Shown: positions 1-5,635 of the stretch, piece after piece
Layout of the letters: every line of letters starts with the position of its first letter
Numbering within the stretch: the first letter of the stretch is position 1
Assembly (NCBI GenBank): GCA_002422125.1
Contig: DITF01000011.1
Coordinates: 1 to 5,652, forward strand
DNA length: 5,652 bases
Source: a bacterium UBP17_UBA6191
Lineage (GTDB): Bacteria > Muiribacteriota > UBA6191
Direction: 5' to 3'
Translations under genes and position numbers: made by a program
Notes under the pieces: generated by a model
What the model was told of the DNA's origin: nothing
What the model saw: only the letters and a program-made list of their open reading frames with translations
Databases searched by the model: none

Positions 1-483
1 ACTAATCTGTTCTCCGTTGGCGCTGAGGGAAAAATTCAGGACACGATTTTTGTCCTCGTAGTGATCTGTGTCCAATTCCAAAAGTTTTTGGCCGCGACTG
101 CTGACTTGCAGAATGGTCCCATCCTGAACGATGGCGTTGCCTCTTTCGCCCTCAAACATGCTCAACATGCCTTCCTGTCCAACTTGTCTGGTCCAGAAAG
201 CCCCAATTAAAATGGTTAGGATGCCAAGATGGGTCATTACAAATCCGGTTTGATGTTTTTTGAATGGATATCTTAACCAGGTGGCAAAAAAGATGTTTAT
301 AAACACCAGCATCAAAACAGAATCGAACCATGCCGTTTTATATATCCAAAGGTTGGCATTTCTGGTGCCATGCTGGCCCTCTATCCAGGTAGCCACGGCT
401 AAAAGCGTGGCCAGAAAAACTAAAGTGCAGATGGCGAGGTTCAGTGAACCAAGCAGGCGTGTGATAGGATGGGATTTACGCAT
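1..483 (-). CDS. resB: ResB-family cytochrome c biogenesis protein, N-terminal part (partial at window edge)
   Basis: Read on the minus strand from ATG 483-481, 161 codons stay open to the window edge, so the C-terminus is missing. The translation has the ResB layout: a short basic N-terminus (MRKSHPITRLLGSLNLAI), TM1 at about residues 16-34, a short loop, TM2 at about 54-70, a basic loop RYPFKKH, TM3 at about 79-97 with His85 in a THLGILT motif, then the start of a periplasmic domain with MLSMFEGERGNAIVQDG. In System II cytochrome c maturation, ResB (Ccs1) works with CcsA/ResC in the inner membrane to move heme and attach it to apocytochromes in the periplasm. An in-frame stop at 489-487 makes ATG 483 the first possible start, and starting any later would cut TM1. 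There is no usable Shine-Dalgarno: GAGG sits only 1 nt from the ATG. The rest of the gene, and perhaps ccsA, should lie to the left. The family call is from recognition of topology and motifs, not a search; family fairly sure, symbol less so. Confidence 0.82.
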   Translation of the reverse strand, partial: MRKSHPITRLLGSLNLAICTLVFLATLLAVATWIEGQHGTRNANLWIYKTAWFDSVLMLVFINIFFATWLRYPFKKHQTGFVMTHLGILTILIGAFWTRQVGQEGMLSMFEGERGNAIVQDGTILQVSSRGQKLLELDTDHYEDKNRVLNFSLSANGEQIS

Positions 484-488
484 GCCTC

Positions 489-516
489 ATATTAGAACTT
501 TCCCAATATTTGTCAA
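489..516 (-). promoter_or_regulatory. Sigma70-like promoter for the resB-like gene, probably giving a leaderless transcript
   Basis: On the minus strand, TTGACA (516-511) is followed by a 16-nt spacer and TAATAT (494-489), both close to consensus. The expected start of transcription, 6-8 nt downstream, falls at about 481-483, on the A of the resB ATG. That leaves no room for a ribosome binding site, which agrees with the lack of one in the sequence. The promoter call rests on sequence alone. Confidence 0.6.
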
Positions 517-539
517 GTAGGATATTTGGATTGTACAAA
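510..539 (+). promoter_or_regulatory. Sigma70-like promoter for the 564-5576 gene run
   Basis: TTGTCA (510-515), an 18-nt spacer and TACAAA (534-539) give a moderate sigma70 match, with transcription expected to start near 546 and a leader of about 18 nt before the TTG start at 564. Its -35 shares six bases with the opposing minus-strand -35. The 8-bp palindrome TTGTACAA (531-538) covers the -10 region, and TTGGA (526-530) with TCCAA (544-548) forms a wider inverted repeat. These could be operator-like, but no regulator is identifiable. Confidence 0.42.
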
Positions 540-555
540 TTGTTCCAATAAGTGT

Positions 556-560
556 GGTGA
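556..560 (+). promoter_or_regulatory. Ribosome binding site (GGTGA) supporting the TTG start at 564
   Basis: GGTGA at 556-560 matches the 3' part of the AGGAGGTGA Shine-Dalgarno consensus, with three bases before the TTG at 564. Aligned to the full consensus this is normal spacing. An in-frame TGA at 558-560 excludes any earlier start, so this site decides in favour of the rare TTG start codon. Confidence 0.5.
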
Positions 561-563
561 GAT

Positions 564-1091
564 TTGAGACTGTTAATCATTTTATGTCTAGGAGCATTAT
601 TTGGTGTTTCCCATGAGAAAAGTGATGAAAACTCAAAGTTCCAAATATTAAAAGAGTCTCTATTGGAAGAGCGCAGGAAGGTACAGCGAGAACATCCCTT
701 TACTCGTTTTCTTGAGTCATTGCAGGAAGACTCCGCCAGGTTTCGTGAAGACCGTGGTCATATATCTGAATTGACTGGCACCGAGATTTTAATGCGGGAT
801 GGGAAAAAATTTGTGTTGCTAGGGGTCAAACTCCATCCCAGTGCTGCTCCCACGGATATAATAAATTTTGAGACAAAACACAGACAAAAACTGGTACGAA
901 TTCGGGTTGATACAAAAATTCCCGGCCGGGCCATAATATATCTTCAAGGGATCGATTTGGCTCAGGCAGGATTGGAGGCCGGCATATTTATGTTGGGCGA
1001 CTCCTCGGAATTGACCGAAGGTCTGTATAATGCCTATCGATTGTCTGAGCAATCGGCTCAGTCAGGTTTAAGAGGTGGTTGGAACTGGTGA
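564..1091 (+). CDS. Exported protein with a degenerate staphylococcal-nuclease-like (TNase) domain
   Basis: A 175-residue protein starting at TTG. Residues 1-16 (MRLLIILCLGALFGVS) form a short hydrophobic signal peptide, so the product should act outside the cytoplasm. Residues 20-66 are charged and probably helical. Residues 70-173 follow the order of a staphylococcal nuclease domain: a beta-strand pair ending in FVLLGV (83-88), a middle helix, basic strands KLVRIRVD and GRAIIYL (109-127), DLAQAGLEAG (131-140), which resembles the 'NEALVRQGLA' segment, and a C-terminal helix YRLSEQSAQSGLRGGW (158-173), which resembles the family's closing 'A...GRGLW' helix. Of the catalytic residues of S. 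aureus nuclease, only the second Arg (Arg87 equivalent) seems kept, as Arg122. The 'RLLxVDTPE' segment carrying Arg35, Asp40 and Glu43 is replaced by VLLGVKLHP. If the fold is right, the domain is probably non-catalytic and may bind a ligand or protein. The fold assignment is inference from reading; a novel domain is the alternative. The stop overlaps the next gene's GTG by 4 nt. Confidence 0.62.
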   Translation: MRLLIILCLGALFGVSHEKSDENSKFQILKESLLEERRKVQREHPFTRFLESLQEDSARFREDRGHISELTGTEILMRDGKKFVLLGVKLHPSAAPTDIINFETKHRQKLVRIRVDTKIPGRAIIYLQGIDLAQAGLEAGIFMLGDSSELTEGLYNAYRLSEQSAQSGLRGGWNW

Positions 1092-2428
1092 GAGACATGG
1101 TCTGTATTTTGGTAACATTTGCCTTGATGATCTTCCCCATCAGAGCTTCCAACACCAACTTTCTTCAATCAGAAGAAGTTTATCTTGAGATCGAGTCAGA
1201 TCTGAATCCAGAGCAAAGGGCGCAACTTTTGGATTTTATTCGGTCGGCAGTTTTTAAGCGGATGTTACAGCCACCTTATCGGGATGTTCTGGCCCAGATA
1301 CCGAATGCCGTTTGGGTAGACATCCACAAATTCCAGGAACATTTTGTAAAACTTCTGGATAAACAAATGCTCACGGACTGGGACAAAGTCCAGTACCAGA
1401 TTGTGAGAGAATCCTTAATGGCAGCCTCAAGGGCCCAGATTAGTGAGATTGATAGAGACAGGGTAAAACTTTTGGCATCGGGCCCTCTTCCAGCCATATT
1501 TACAGATATTGAGTTTCGTAGTCTGGTATATCAAATGTTTGCCAAAAATATACTTTTGCCCTGGATCAAGGGTTTGGCTGATTACGAGGAATTAAAGCAG
1601 GAGCCATTTTTAAAGGATTTGATGACATCCGTTCCATTTGAACAGGACTCAGGAGAAATCAGGTCGCAAAAAGTTATGGAGGCAGTTCAGGCTCAGAGTG
1701 AAGAAATTCTTCAGAAAGCCAGAAGGTTGCGAGATCTTAAGTGGTTTGAAATAGTTACAAGCTCTGAATTTATTGAGATTTTTCAAGAACAGGGCAGTTT
1801 GGGTTCCGTGTTTTATGAATTGATTCTAAACACGAAACAGACACCACTACTTAGATTTGCAGGAAACACAGATGCTTTGGAGTTAGCCCTCCATGGGGCG
1901 ATTCGCAGCGGAAAAGATTGGGTAAATTCGCAGATGGGGCGGCATGTGGCAGTATCAGAGGAATTCCAAAAATCCTCGGCAGTCGAATACCTGTTTTCAT
2001 GGAAGTACGCCTACGAAGTAAATCAACTCTTAAAGGCAGGAATTTTAAATTCAGTGCTTCACAATATGCCTGTACTCAAAATACTTAATAGTTCTGAACT
2101 GACGCAAAAGTTTCAAGTGGTGCAGCAAAGGATTATTGATACCAGAGAAAAGCGCTTGCTTCAAAAAAAGCGACAGGATTTGAAAACTCTTCAGAAAGAT
2201 GAGTGCCTTAAGAATATGGACTTACTAATGAGAGCTCGATCCGGTTATAATCGCAAGTATCGTCAGGGTATTGATTTAAGCTCCAGGGAAGGTCAGATCA
2301 AAATGCGTGGTTTCCTGTCAAAGGGTTTTCCTGCCTGCCCCGTACAGGGGGACTATCGCAGCAGCCAAAGAGAGTGGGTCTATTGTACCGTTCACGGGCC
2401 TGCCCAAATCCCAGACAACCATGAATGA
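1088..2428 (+). CDS. Exported helical protein of unknown function with a C-terminal pilin-like Cys motif
   Basis: I do not recognise the whole protein. Starting at GTG 1088 it has 446 residues. This start forms a GTGA overlap with the previous stop and gives a signal peptide with Arg2 (MRDMVCILVTFALMIFPIRA, cleavage near Ala20). TTG 1079, preceded by AGAGGTGG, and ATG 1097, preceded by GGTGAG, are also possible. Residues 25-335 are mostly predicted helix, rich in Glu, Gln, Leu and Lys, with no membrane segment. About 340-372 is a highly charged probable coiled coil. The C-terminus holds the only three Cys of the mature chain, in the order C373-x2-N-M ... GFPAC417-P-V-Q-G-D-Y ... V-Y-C433-T-V-H436-G-P. 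That pattern ('CxxN ... P.CP.gG.Y ... v.C..HG') is familiar from the ends of type IV pilin-like and pseudopilin-like proteins, but no prepilin leader is present here. C417-C433 could be a disulfide, or the Cys3His set could bind a metal. It probably works in the periplasm or envelope with the preceding gene product. Confidence 0.68.
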   Translation: MRDMVCILVTFALMIFPIRASNTNFLQSEEVYLEIESDLNPEQRAQLLDFIRSAVFKRMLQPPYRDVLAQIPNAVWVDIHKFQEHFVKLLDKQMLTDWDKVQYQIVRESLMAASRAQISEIDRDRVKLLASGPLPAIFTDIEFRSLVYQMFAKNILLPWIKGLADYEELKQEPFLKDLMTSVPFEQDSGEIRSQKVMEAVQAQSEEILQKARRLRDLKWFEIVTSSEFIEIFQEQGSLGSVFYELILNTKQTPLLRFAGNTDALELALHGAIRSGKDWVNSQMGRHVAVSEEFQKSSAVEYLFSWKYAYEVNQLLKAGILNSVLHNMPVLKILNSSELTQKFQVVQQRIIDTREKRLLQKKRQDLKTLQKDECLKNMDLLMRARSGYNRKYRQGIDLSSREGQIKMRGFLSKGFPACPVQGDYRSSQREWVYCTVHGPAQIPDNHE

Positions 2429-3977
2429 AACCATCACTGACATAGCGAAACGATGGAGCGGTGCCGACTCCCCTCACAAAAGGGAGTTGATTCGTGAGAT
2501 CGTTCGCTCTGGTAGTAAGGAAGGCTTGCGCCTTTTGAATCAGATTATCAGTCGGGACAAGGATGTGGAGATCCGCCAGGCAGCGCGGAAGGCTTATGAA
2601 ACCCTGGAAAGATATTGTGAACATTCAGAGGTATCGGCAACAGGCATGGATGCTGATTTGCTTCTGTCTACAGAAGATCAGATTTTTGCCTGGTTACAAT
2701 CGGATGATCGGGAGTTAGAGATTAAGGCTATGCAGGAGGCTCAGGCCTGCAATTCGGCCAGAGTTTTAGAGTATCTTAGGGAAACTTGGGACTACTGGCA
2801 GGATGAGAGGGTCCGGGCCACTTTGGTGAAGACATTGGCAGTTTTGGGTGGTGTTGATGAAATCCCCCTGATCTATAAATTTTTGGAAGATGAGAATCCT
2901 AGAGTCAGGGCCAATGCCATAGAAGCCTTGGATATGATGAATCATCCCAATGTCTATCCTGTTTTTGTGCAGTGGCTCTCGGATTCCGACAATAGGGTCA
3001 AGGCAAACTGCCTGAAGGCTTTAAGAAAAATTGGCGGCGATTCCGTAAACCGTATCCTCGCCGATATGCTGGCTTCGGAATACACATCGTACAAAGAATC
3101 TGCGATTTATGTCATTTCTTTGACCCCATCGCGCCCAGGATTGGCTTTGCTTCGAGATTTTCTTTATACGGAGTATGACCCGGATCTATTGGAGCGAGCC
3201 CTGTATGTGATACAGGATTTTTCAGGCCGTGGGTTAAGAGAAGCATCTGAGGTACTCATTGAGTATGGCAACGGTTGGGAAGCTCTGGCCCAGCCACATC
3301 AGCCTCAAGAGGCTCCTAAAATTGCCCCAGTGCCCAAGGCTGAGTCCAAAACCGCCAAGAGTGGGTTTGATAAAGAGATGCTTAATAGTTCTGACAGGGA
3401 TGTTCTCAGAACAGGGCTACAGTGGATTCTTGATTTGAAGCTGATTCAGCAGGGACCTCAATTGGCAAGGTTACTTGAGGCCTGGTCTCAGGACAGCAGA
3501 ATTTTAAGTTTTATAATCCGAATCATAGGTGAATTGGGGCTTTCTGATTATGTATCCATGATTTTACCTCATCTTAAATCAGAAGATGATCGGGTGCGAG
3601 CCAATGCCGTTGAGGCCATTGGCCTTTTACGCAAGGGTCGAGAGTTTCTCGAACCAGCTCTCAAGGATCACAACAACCGGGTGCGGGCTAATGCCATTGT
3701 TGCCTTAAAGGATTTGCCAAAATTTGCGGTGATGGAAGCTGTGTATCAAATGGTGGCTGACAGCGATCCGCTTTACAGGCGCAGTGCTTTGTACGCCATT
3801 CGGCATCTAAAAAATGAAATGGCATTGAGCGCACTGGAGCAGCTACTGTATGATGCAGAGGATACTGTAAGGGCTCAGGCTCTTGAGGTACTCAAACACT
3901 ATGAAATCTGCGGAGTCCCAGGAGCTACCCATATATTGAAGCAGCATGGCGATTCCTTGTATGAGAACAGGGACTAA
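2421..3977 (+). CDS. HEAT-repeat protein (two alpha-solenoids joined by a Pro/Ala/Lys linker)
   Basis: A 518-residue protein without a signal peptide or membrane segment, so likely a cytoplasmic protein-binding scaffold. HEAT (PBS-lyase-like) repeats of about 30 residues can be read throughout. The clearest second helices carry R-V-R/K-A-N-A motifs: RVRANAIEAL (161-170), RVKANCLKAL (192-201), RVRANAVEAI (391-400) and RVRANAIVAL (420-429). Weaker copies include EIRQAARKAYETL near residue 50, RVRATLVKTLAVL near 131, and SALYAIRHL and VRAQALEVLKHY after 450. A linker rich in Pro, Ala, Gln and Lys (about 289-315) splits the chain into N- and C-terminal solenoids. HEAT proteins typically bind partner proteins; the partner cannot be told from sequence. 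The reading frame is open upstream to a GTG at 2307, but ATG 2421 is chosen because it overlaps the previous stop by 8 nt (ATGAATGA) and the upstream codons are the previous gene read in another frame. No Shine-Dalgarno is visible, which points to translational coupling. Confidence 0.88.
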   Translation: MNETITDIAKRWSGADSPHKRELIREIVRSGSKEGLRLLNQIISRDKDVEIRQAARKAYETLERYCEHSEVSATGMDADLLLSTEDQIFAWLQSDDRELEIKAMQEAQACNSARVLEYLRETWDYWQDERVRATLVKTLAVLGGVDEIPLIYKFLEDENPRVRANAIEALDMMNHPNVYPVFVQWLSDSDNRVKANCLKALRKIGGDSVNRILADMLASEYTSYKESAIYVISLTPSRPGLALLRDFLYTEYDPDLLERALYVIQDFSGRGLREASEVLIEYGNGWEALAQPHQPQEAPKIAPVPKAESKTAKSGFDKEMLNSSDRDVLRTGLQWILDLKLIQQGPQLARLLEAWSQDSRILSFIIRIIGELGLSDYVSMILPHLKSEDDRVRANAVEAIGLLRKGREFLEPALKDHNNRVRANAIVALKDLPKFAVMEAVYQMVADSDPLYRRSALYAIRHLKNEMALSALEQLLYDAEDTVRAQALEVLKHYEICGVPGATHILKQHGDSLYENRD

Positions 3978-3986
3978 GTTGCAGAT

Positions 3987-3993
3987 AAAGGAA
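3987..3993 (+). promoter_or_regulatory. Ribosome binding site for ispG
   Basis: AAAGGAA at 3987-3993, with AGGA ending 8 nt before the ATG at 4001, is the best Shine-Dalgarno in the window. It fixes the ispG start and indicates independent translation initiation, unlike the overlapping junctions upstream. Confidence 0.65.
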
Positions 3994-4000
3994 TTCTAAA

Positions 4001-5086
4001 ATGTTGAGACATAAAACCAGAGAGGTACGGATTGGCAATATGATGATTGGGGGAAATCATCCTGTGGCAGTTCAATCCATGACCACAACGGATACTAAAA
4101 ATCTGGAAGCCACCATGAATGAAATTCTCAGACTCGAAGAAGCGGGTTGTGAGATGATCCGGGTGGCATTTTTGAACAGTAAAGCCGCGGAGGCCTTAAA
4201 AGAAATCAAAAAGAGATCCAAGGTTCCCATTATTGTGGATATTCATTTCACGGCAGATCTGGCCCTGATCGCTATGGAGGCGGGGGCCGACAAAATTCGC
4301 ATTAATCCAGGAAATGTGGGGGGATTTGCCAAGCTTGATCCCATCTTAAAGATGGCTGCCAATAAAGGTGTGGCCTTAAGAATTGGGGTCAATTCCGGTT
4401 CAGTGGAAGAGGAGCTTTTGGAAAAATATGGGTATCCTTGCCCTGATGCTATCGTAGAATCGGCGTTAAGGACTGTTGAGTATTGTGAAGGTAAAGGCTT
4501 TCATAATTTGGTTGTATCCTTAAAAAGTTCCAATGTTCAAACTACCTTGGAAAGTTATAAAAAATTTGCCGCCCAATGTGATTTGCCCTTGCATGTAGGG
4601 ATCACGGAAGCCGGATTTGGGCAGTATGCTGTTACAAAGTCTGCGGTAGGAATTGGGGCAATTTTGCTTTCAGGATTAGGCGATACTATCCGGGCTTCCT
4701 TGACCGGGGATCCAGTAGAAGAAGTAAAAGCCTGTTATGACATTCTTAAGGCCACTGGAGTCAGAGTTACAGGGCCTGAACTGATTGCCTGTCCAACCTG
4801 TGGCCGCATCCAGATTGATCTGGAGAAGCTGGTAGGAGAGGTCAGCGAAAGAATCAAGGGCATGAAAGAGCCAATCAAAATTTCTGTTTTGGGTTGCCCT
4901 GTAAATGGTCCTGGAGAAGCAAGAGAAGCTGATATTGGCATTGCCGGAGGCAATGGCAAGGGCTGGGTATATAGAAATGGAAAGGTGCAGCGGACTGTGT
5001 TGGAGTCTGAACTTTTGGATGCACTGGAAGATGAAATCCGAATCTGGATGAAGGAACGCAATGATGAACAAGCTGGAAATATCTAG
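4001..5086 (+). CDS. ispG: 4-hydroxy-3-methylbut-2-en-1-yl diphosphate synthase (IspG/GcpE)
   Basis: IspG carries out the penultimate step of the MEP isoprenoid pathway, the two-electron reductive ring opening of methylerythritol cyclodiphosphate to HMBPP, using a [4Fe-4S] cluster fed by flavodoxin or ferredoxin, in the cytoplasm. The 361-residue protein matches the usual short bacterial form (E. coli about 372), without the extra domain of the plant-type enzyme. Residues 1 to about 255 form the TIM barrel, with family-typical segments VAVQSMTTTDT, IVDIHFTADLAL, DKIRINPGNVGG, HVGITEAGFG (His198, Glu203) and SGLGDTIRASLTGDP (from 224). The C-terminal domain carries all cluster ligands: Cys264 and Cys267 in ACPTCGR, Cys299 in GCPVNGPGEA, and Glu306. 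No key residue is missing, so it should be active. It lies 23 nt after the HEAT gene, and its 3' end overlaps def by 26 nt. Confidence 0.97.
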   Translation: MLRHKTREVRIGNMMIGGNHPVAVQSMTTTDTKNLEATMNEILRLEEAGCEMIRVAFLNSKAAEALKEIKKRSKVPIIVDIHFTADLALIAMEAGADKIRINPGNVGGFAKLDPILKMAANKGVALRIGVNSGSVEEELLEKYGYPCPDAIVESALRTVEYCEGKGFHNLVVSLKSSNVQTTLESYKKFAAQCDLPLHVGITEAGFGQYAVTKSAVGIGAILLSGLGDTIRASLTGDPVEEVKACYDILKATGVRVTGPELIACPTCGRIQIDLEKLVGEVSERIKGMKEPIKISVLGCPVNGPGEAREADIGIAGGNGKGWVYRNGKVQRTVLESELLDALEDEIRIWMKERNDEQAGNI

Positions 5087-5576
5087 AGATGTTTTGGACG
5101 ACACGGATCCACGACTGCGGCAGAAGTGTGTGGAGTGGGATCCCAAATCCGTCCCAGAATCTGAGATGAAACGCCTTCTTCTGGAGATGAAGGAAACCAT
5201 GAGACAGGAAGGTGGAGTTGGTTTGGCCGCACCCCAGGTTGGTGTGGGGCTTAGGGTCTTTGTTATGGAGGCTTCAGGCAACATGCGCTACGGGGACATC
5301 TCCAACATTCCCTTTCAGGCGTTTATTAATCCAAAAATTGAAAAATACGGCAAAAAAACCGGAAAGTTTGAAGAGGGTTGCCTTTCTGTAAAAGAATGTC
5401 GCATTTCGATGTTAAGACCAAAACACATAGTGGCCACTTGGCTTGATGAAAATCTTCGCCCCCGTCGCCAAAGACTCAAGGGTGTAGCGGCGAGAATTTT
5501 TCAGCATGAGTACGATCATTTAGATGGAATTTTGATTAAGGACTATCTTCCTGAGGAATGGCAAAATTTAGTATAA
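5061..5576 (+). CDS. def: Peptide deformylase
   Basis: This metalloenzyme removes the N-formyl group from the initiator Met of new proteins at the ribosome. The 171-residue chain has the three family motifs: GGVGLAAPQVG (51-61, Gln59), EEGCLSV with metal ligand Cys107, and QHEYDHLDG with ligands His149 and His153 and catalytic Glu150. All catalytic residues are present. The segment between motifs 1 and 2 is longer than in E. coli Def (about residues 68-103, including MRYGDISNIP), as in the long-loop deformylases of Leptospira and organelles. After EGCLSV the usual Pro-Gly pair is replaced by KECRIS. ATG 5061 and ATG 5064 are tandem starts; AAGGAA at 5051-5056 sits 4 or 7 nt upstream, so either may be used. 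The start lies inside the end of ispG, implying coupled translation. The common partner fmt is not seen; a new promoter follows within 10 nt of the stop. Confidence 0.96.
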   Translation: MMNKLEISRDVLDDTDPRLRQKCVEWDPKSVPESEMKRLLLEMKETMRQEGGVGLAAPQVGVGLRVFVMEASGNMRYGDISNIPFQAFINPKIEKYGKKTGKFEEGCLSVKECRISMLRPKHIVATWLDENLRPRRQRLKGVAARIFQHEYDHLDGILIKDYLPEEWQNLV

Positions 5577-5583
5577 TTTTTTC

Positions 5584-5612
5584 TTGACTCTTAGTTTGTA
5601 TATGCGTATTAT
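5584..5612 (+). promoter_or_regulatory. Sigma70-like promoter for a gene beyond the right edge
   Basis: TTGACT (5584-5589), a 17-nt spacer and TATTAT (5607-5612) match the housekeeping consensus closely, predicting transcription from about 5618-5620. It lies just after the def stop, so it opens a new transcription unit to the right. A direct repeat TATATGC (5599-5605 and 5610-5616) overlaps the -10 with an 11-bp period. No reading frame begins before the window ends. Confidence 0.65.
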
Positions 5613-5618
5613 ATGCAT

Positions 5619-5635
5619 CCTCTCGGCAAGAGAGG
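5619..5635 (+). repeat. Perfect inverted repeat (6-bp stem, 5-nt loop) at the predicted transcript 5' end
   Basis: CCTCTC (5619-5624), loop GGCAA (5625-5629) and GAGAGG (5630-5635) form a GC-rich perfect hairpin. It starts almost exactly at the +1 predicted from the promoter at 5584-5612. The hairpin is not followed by a T-run on either strand, so it is not a standard terminator. A 5' stabilising stem-loop in the leader RNA, or a protein-binding site, are the likelier roles. Confidence 0.5.

Noticed and set aside
476..490. Four-codon minus-strand frame ATG AGG CAT GCG TAA overlapping the resB-like start, as an upstream regulatory peptide
   Set aside because: Its ATG lies at the edge of the predicted -10 box, upstream of the predicted transcription start, so it is unlikely to be in the mRNA.
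260..520. Plus-strand open frame of 86 codons
   Set aside because: It is antisense to the resB-like gene, whose minus-strand translation has clear membrane segments and family motifs. The plus-strand product has no recognisable features.
2307..2420. 38-codon N-terminal extension of the HEAT protein from GTG 2307
   Set aside because: These bases encode the conserved-looking Cys/His C-terminus of the preceding protein in another frame. The extension shows no HEAT character and has no convincing ribosome binding site.
3936..3965. TTGAAG-18-TATGAG as an internal promoter for ispG
   Set aside because: Both boxes are poor matches inside the HEAT coding region, and such matches are expected by chance. 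It is not excluded as a weak promoter.
4676..5284. Long minus-strand open frame of 202 codons across ispG and def, plus a 108-codon one at 4735-5061
   Set aside because: Both are shadows of ispG and def, whose catalytic motifs are unmistakable on the plus strand. The antisense products are Ser/Pro-rich without domain features.
5563..5580. AAAATT/AATTTT inverted repeat followed by T residues, as a def terminator
   Set aside because: The six-pair stem is made only of A-T pairs and overlaps the def stop, so it should be too weak for intrinsic termination. At best it is a marginal signal.
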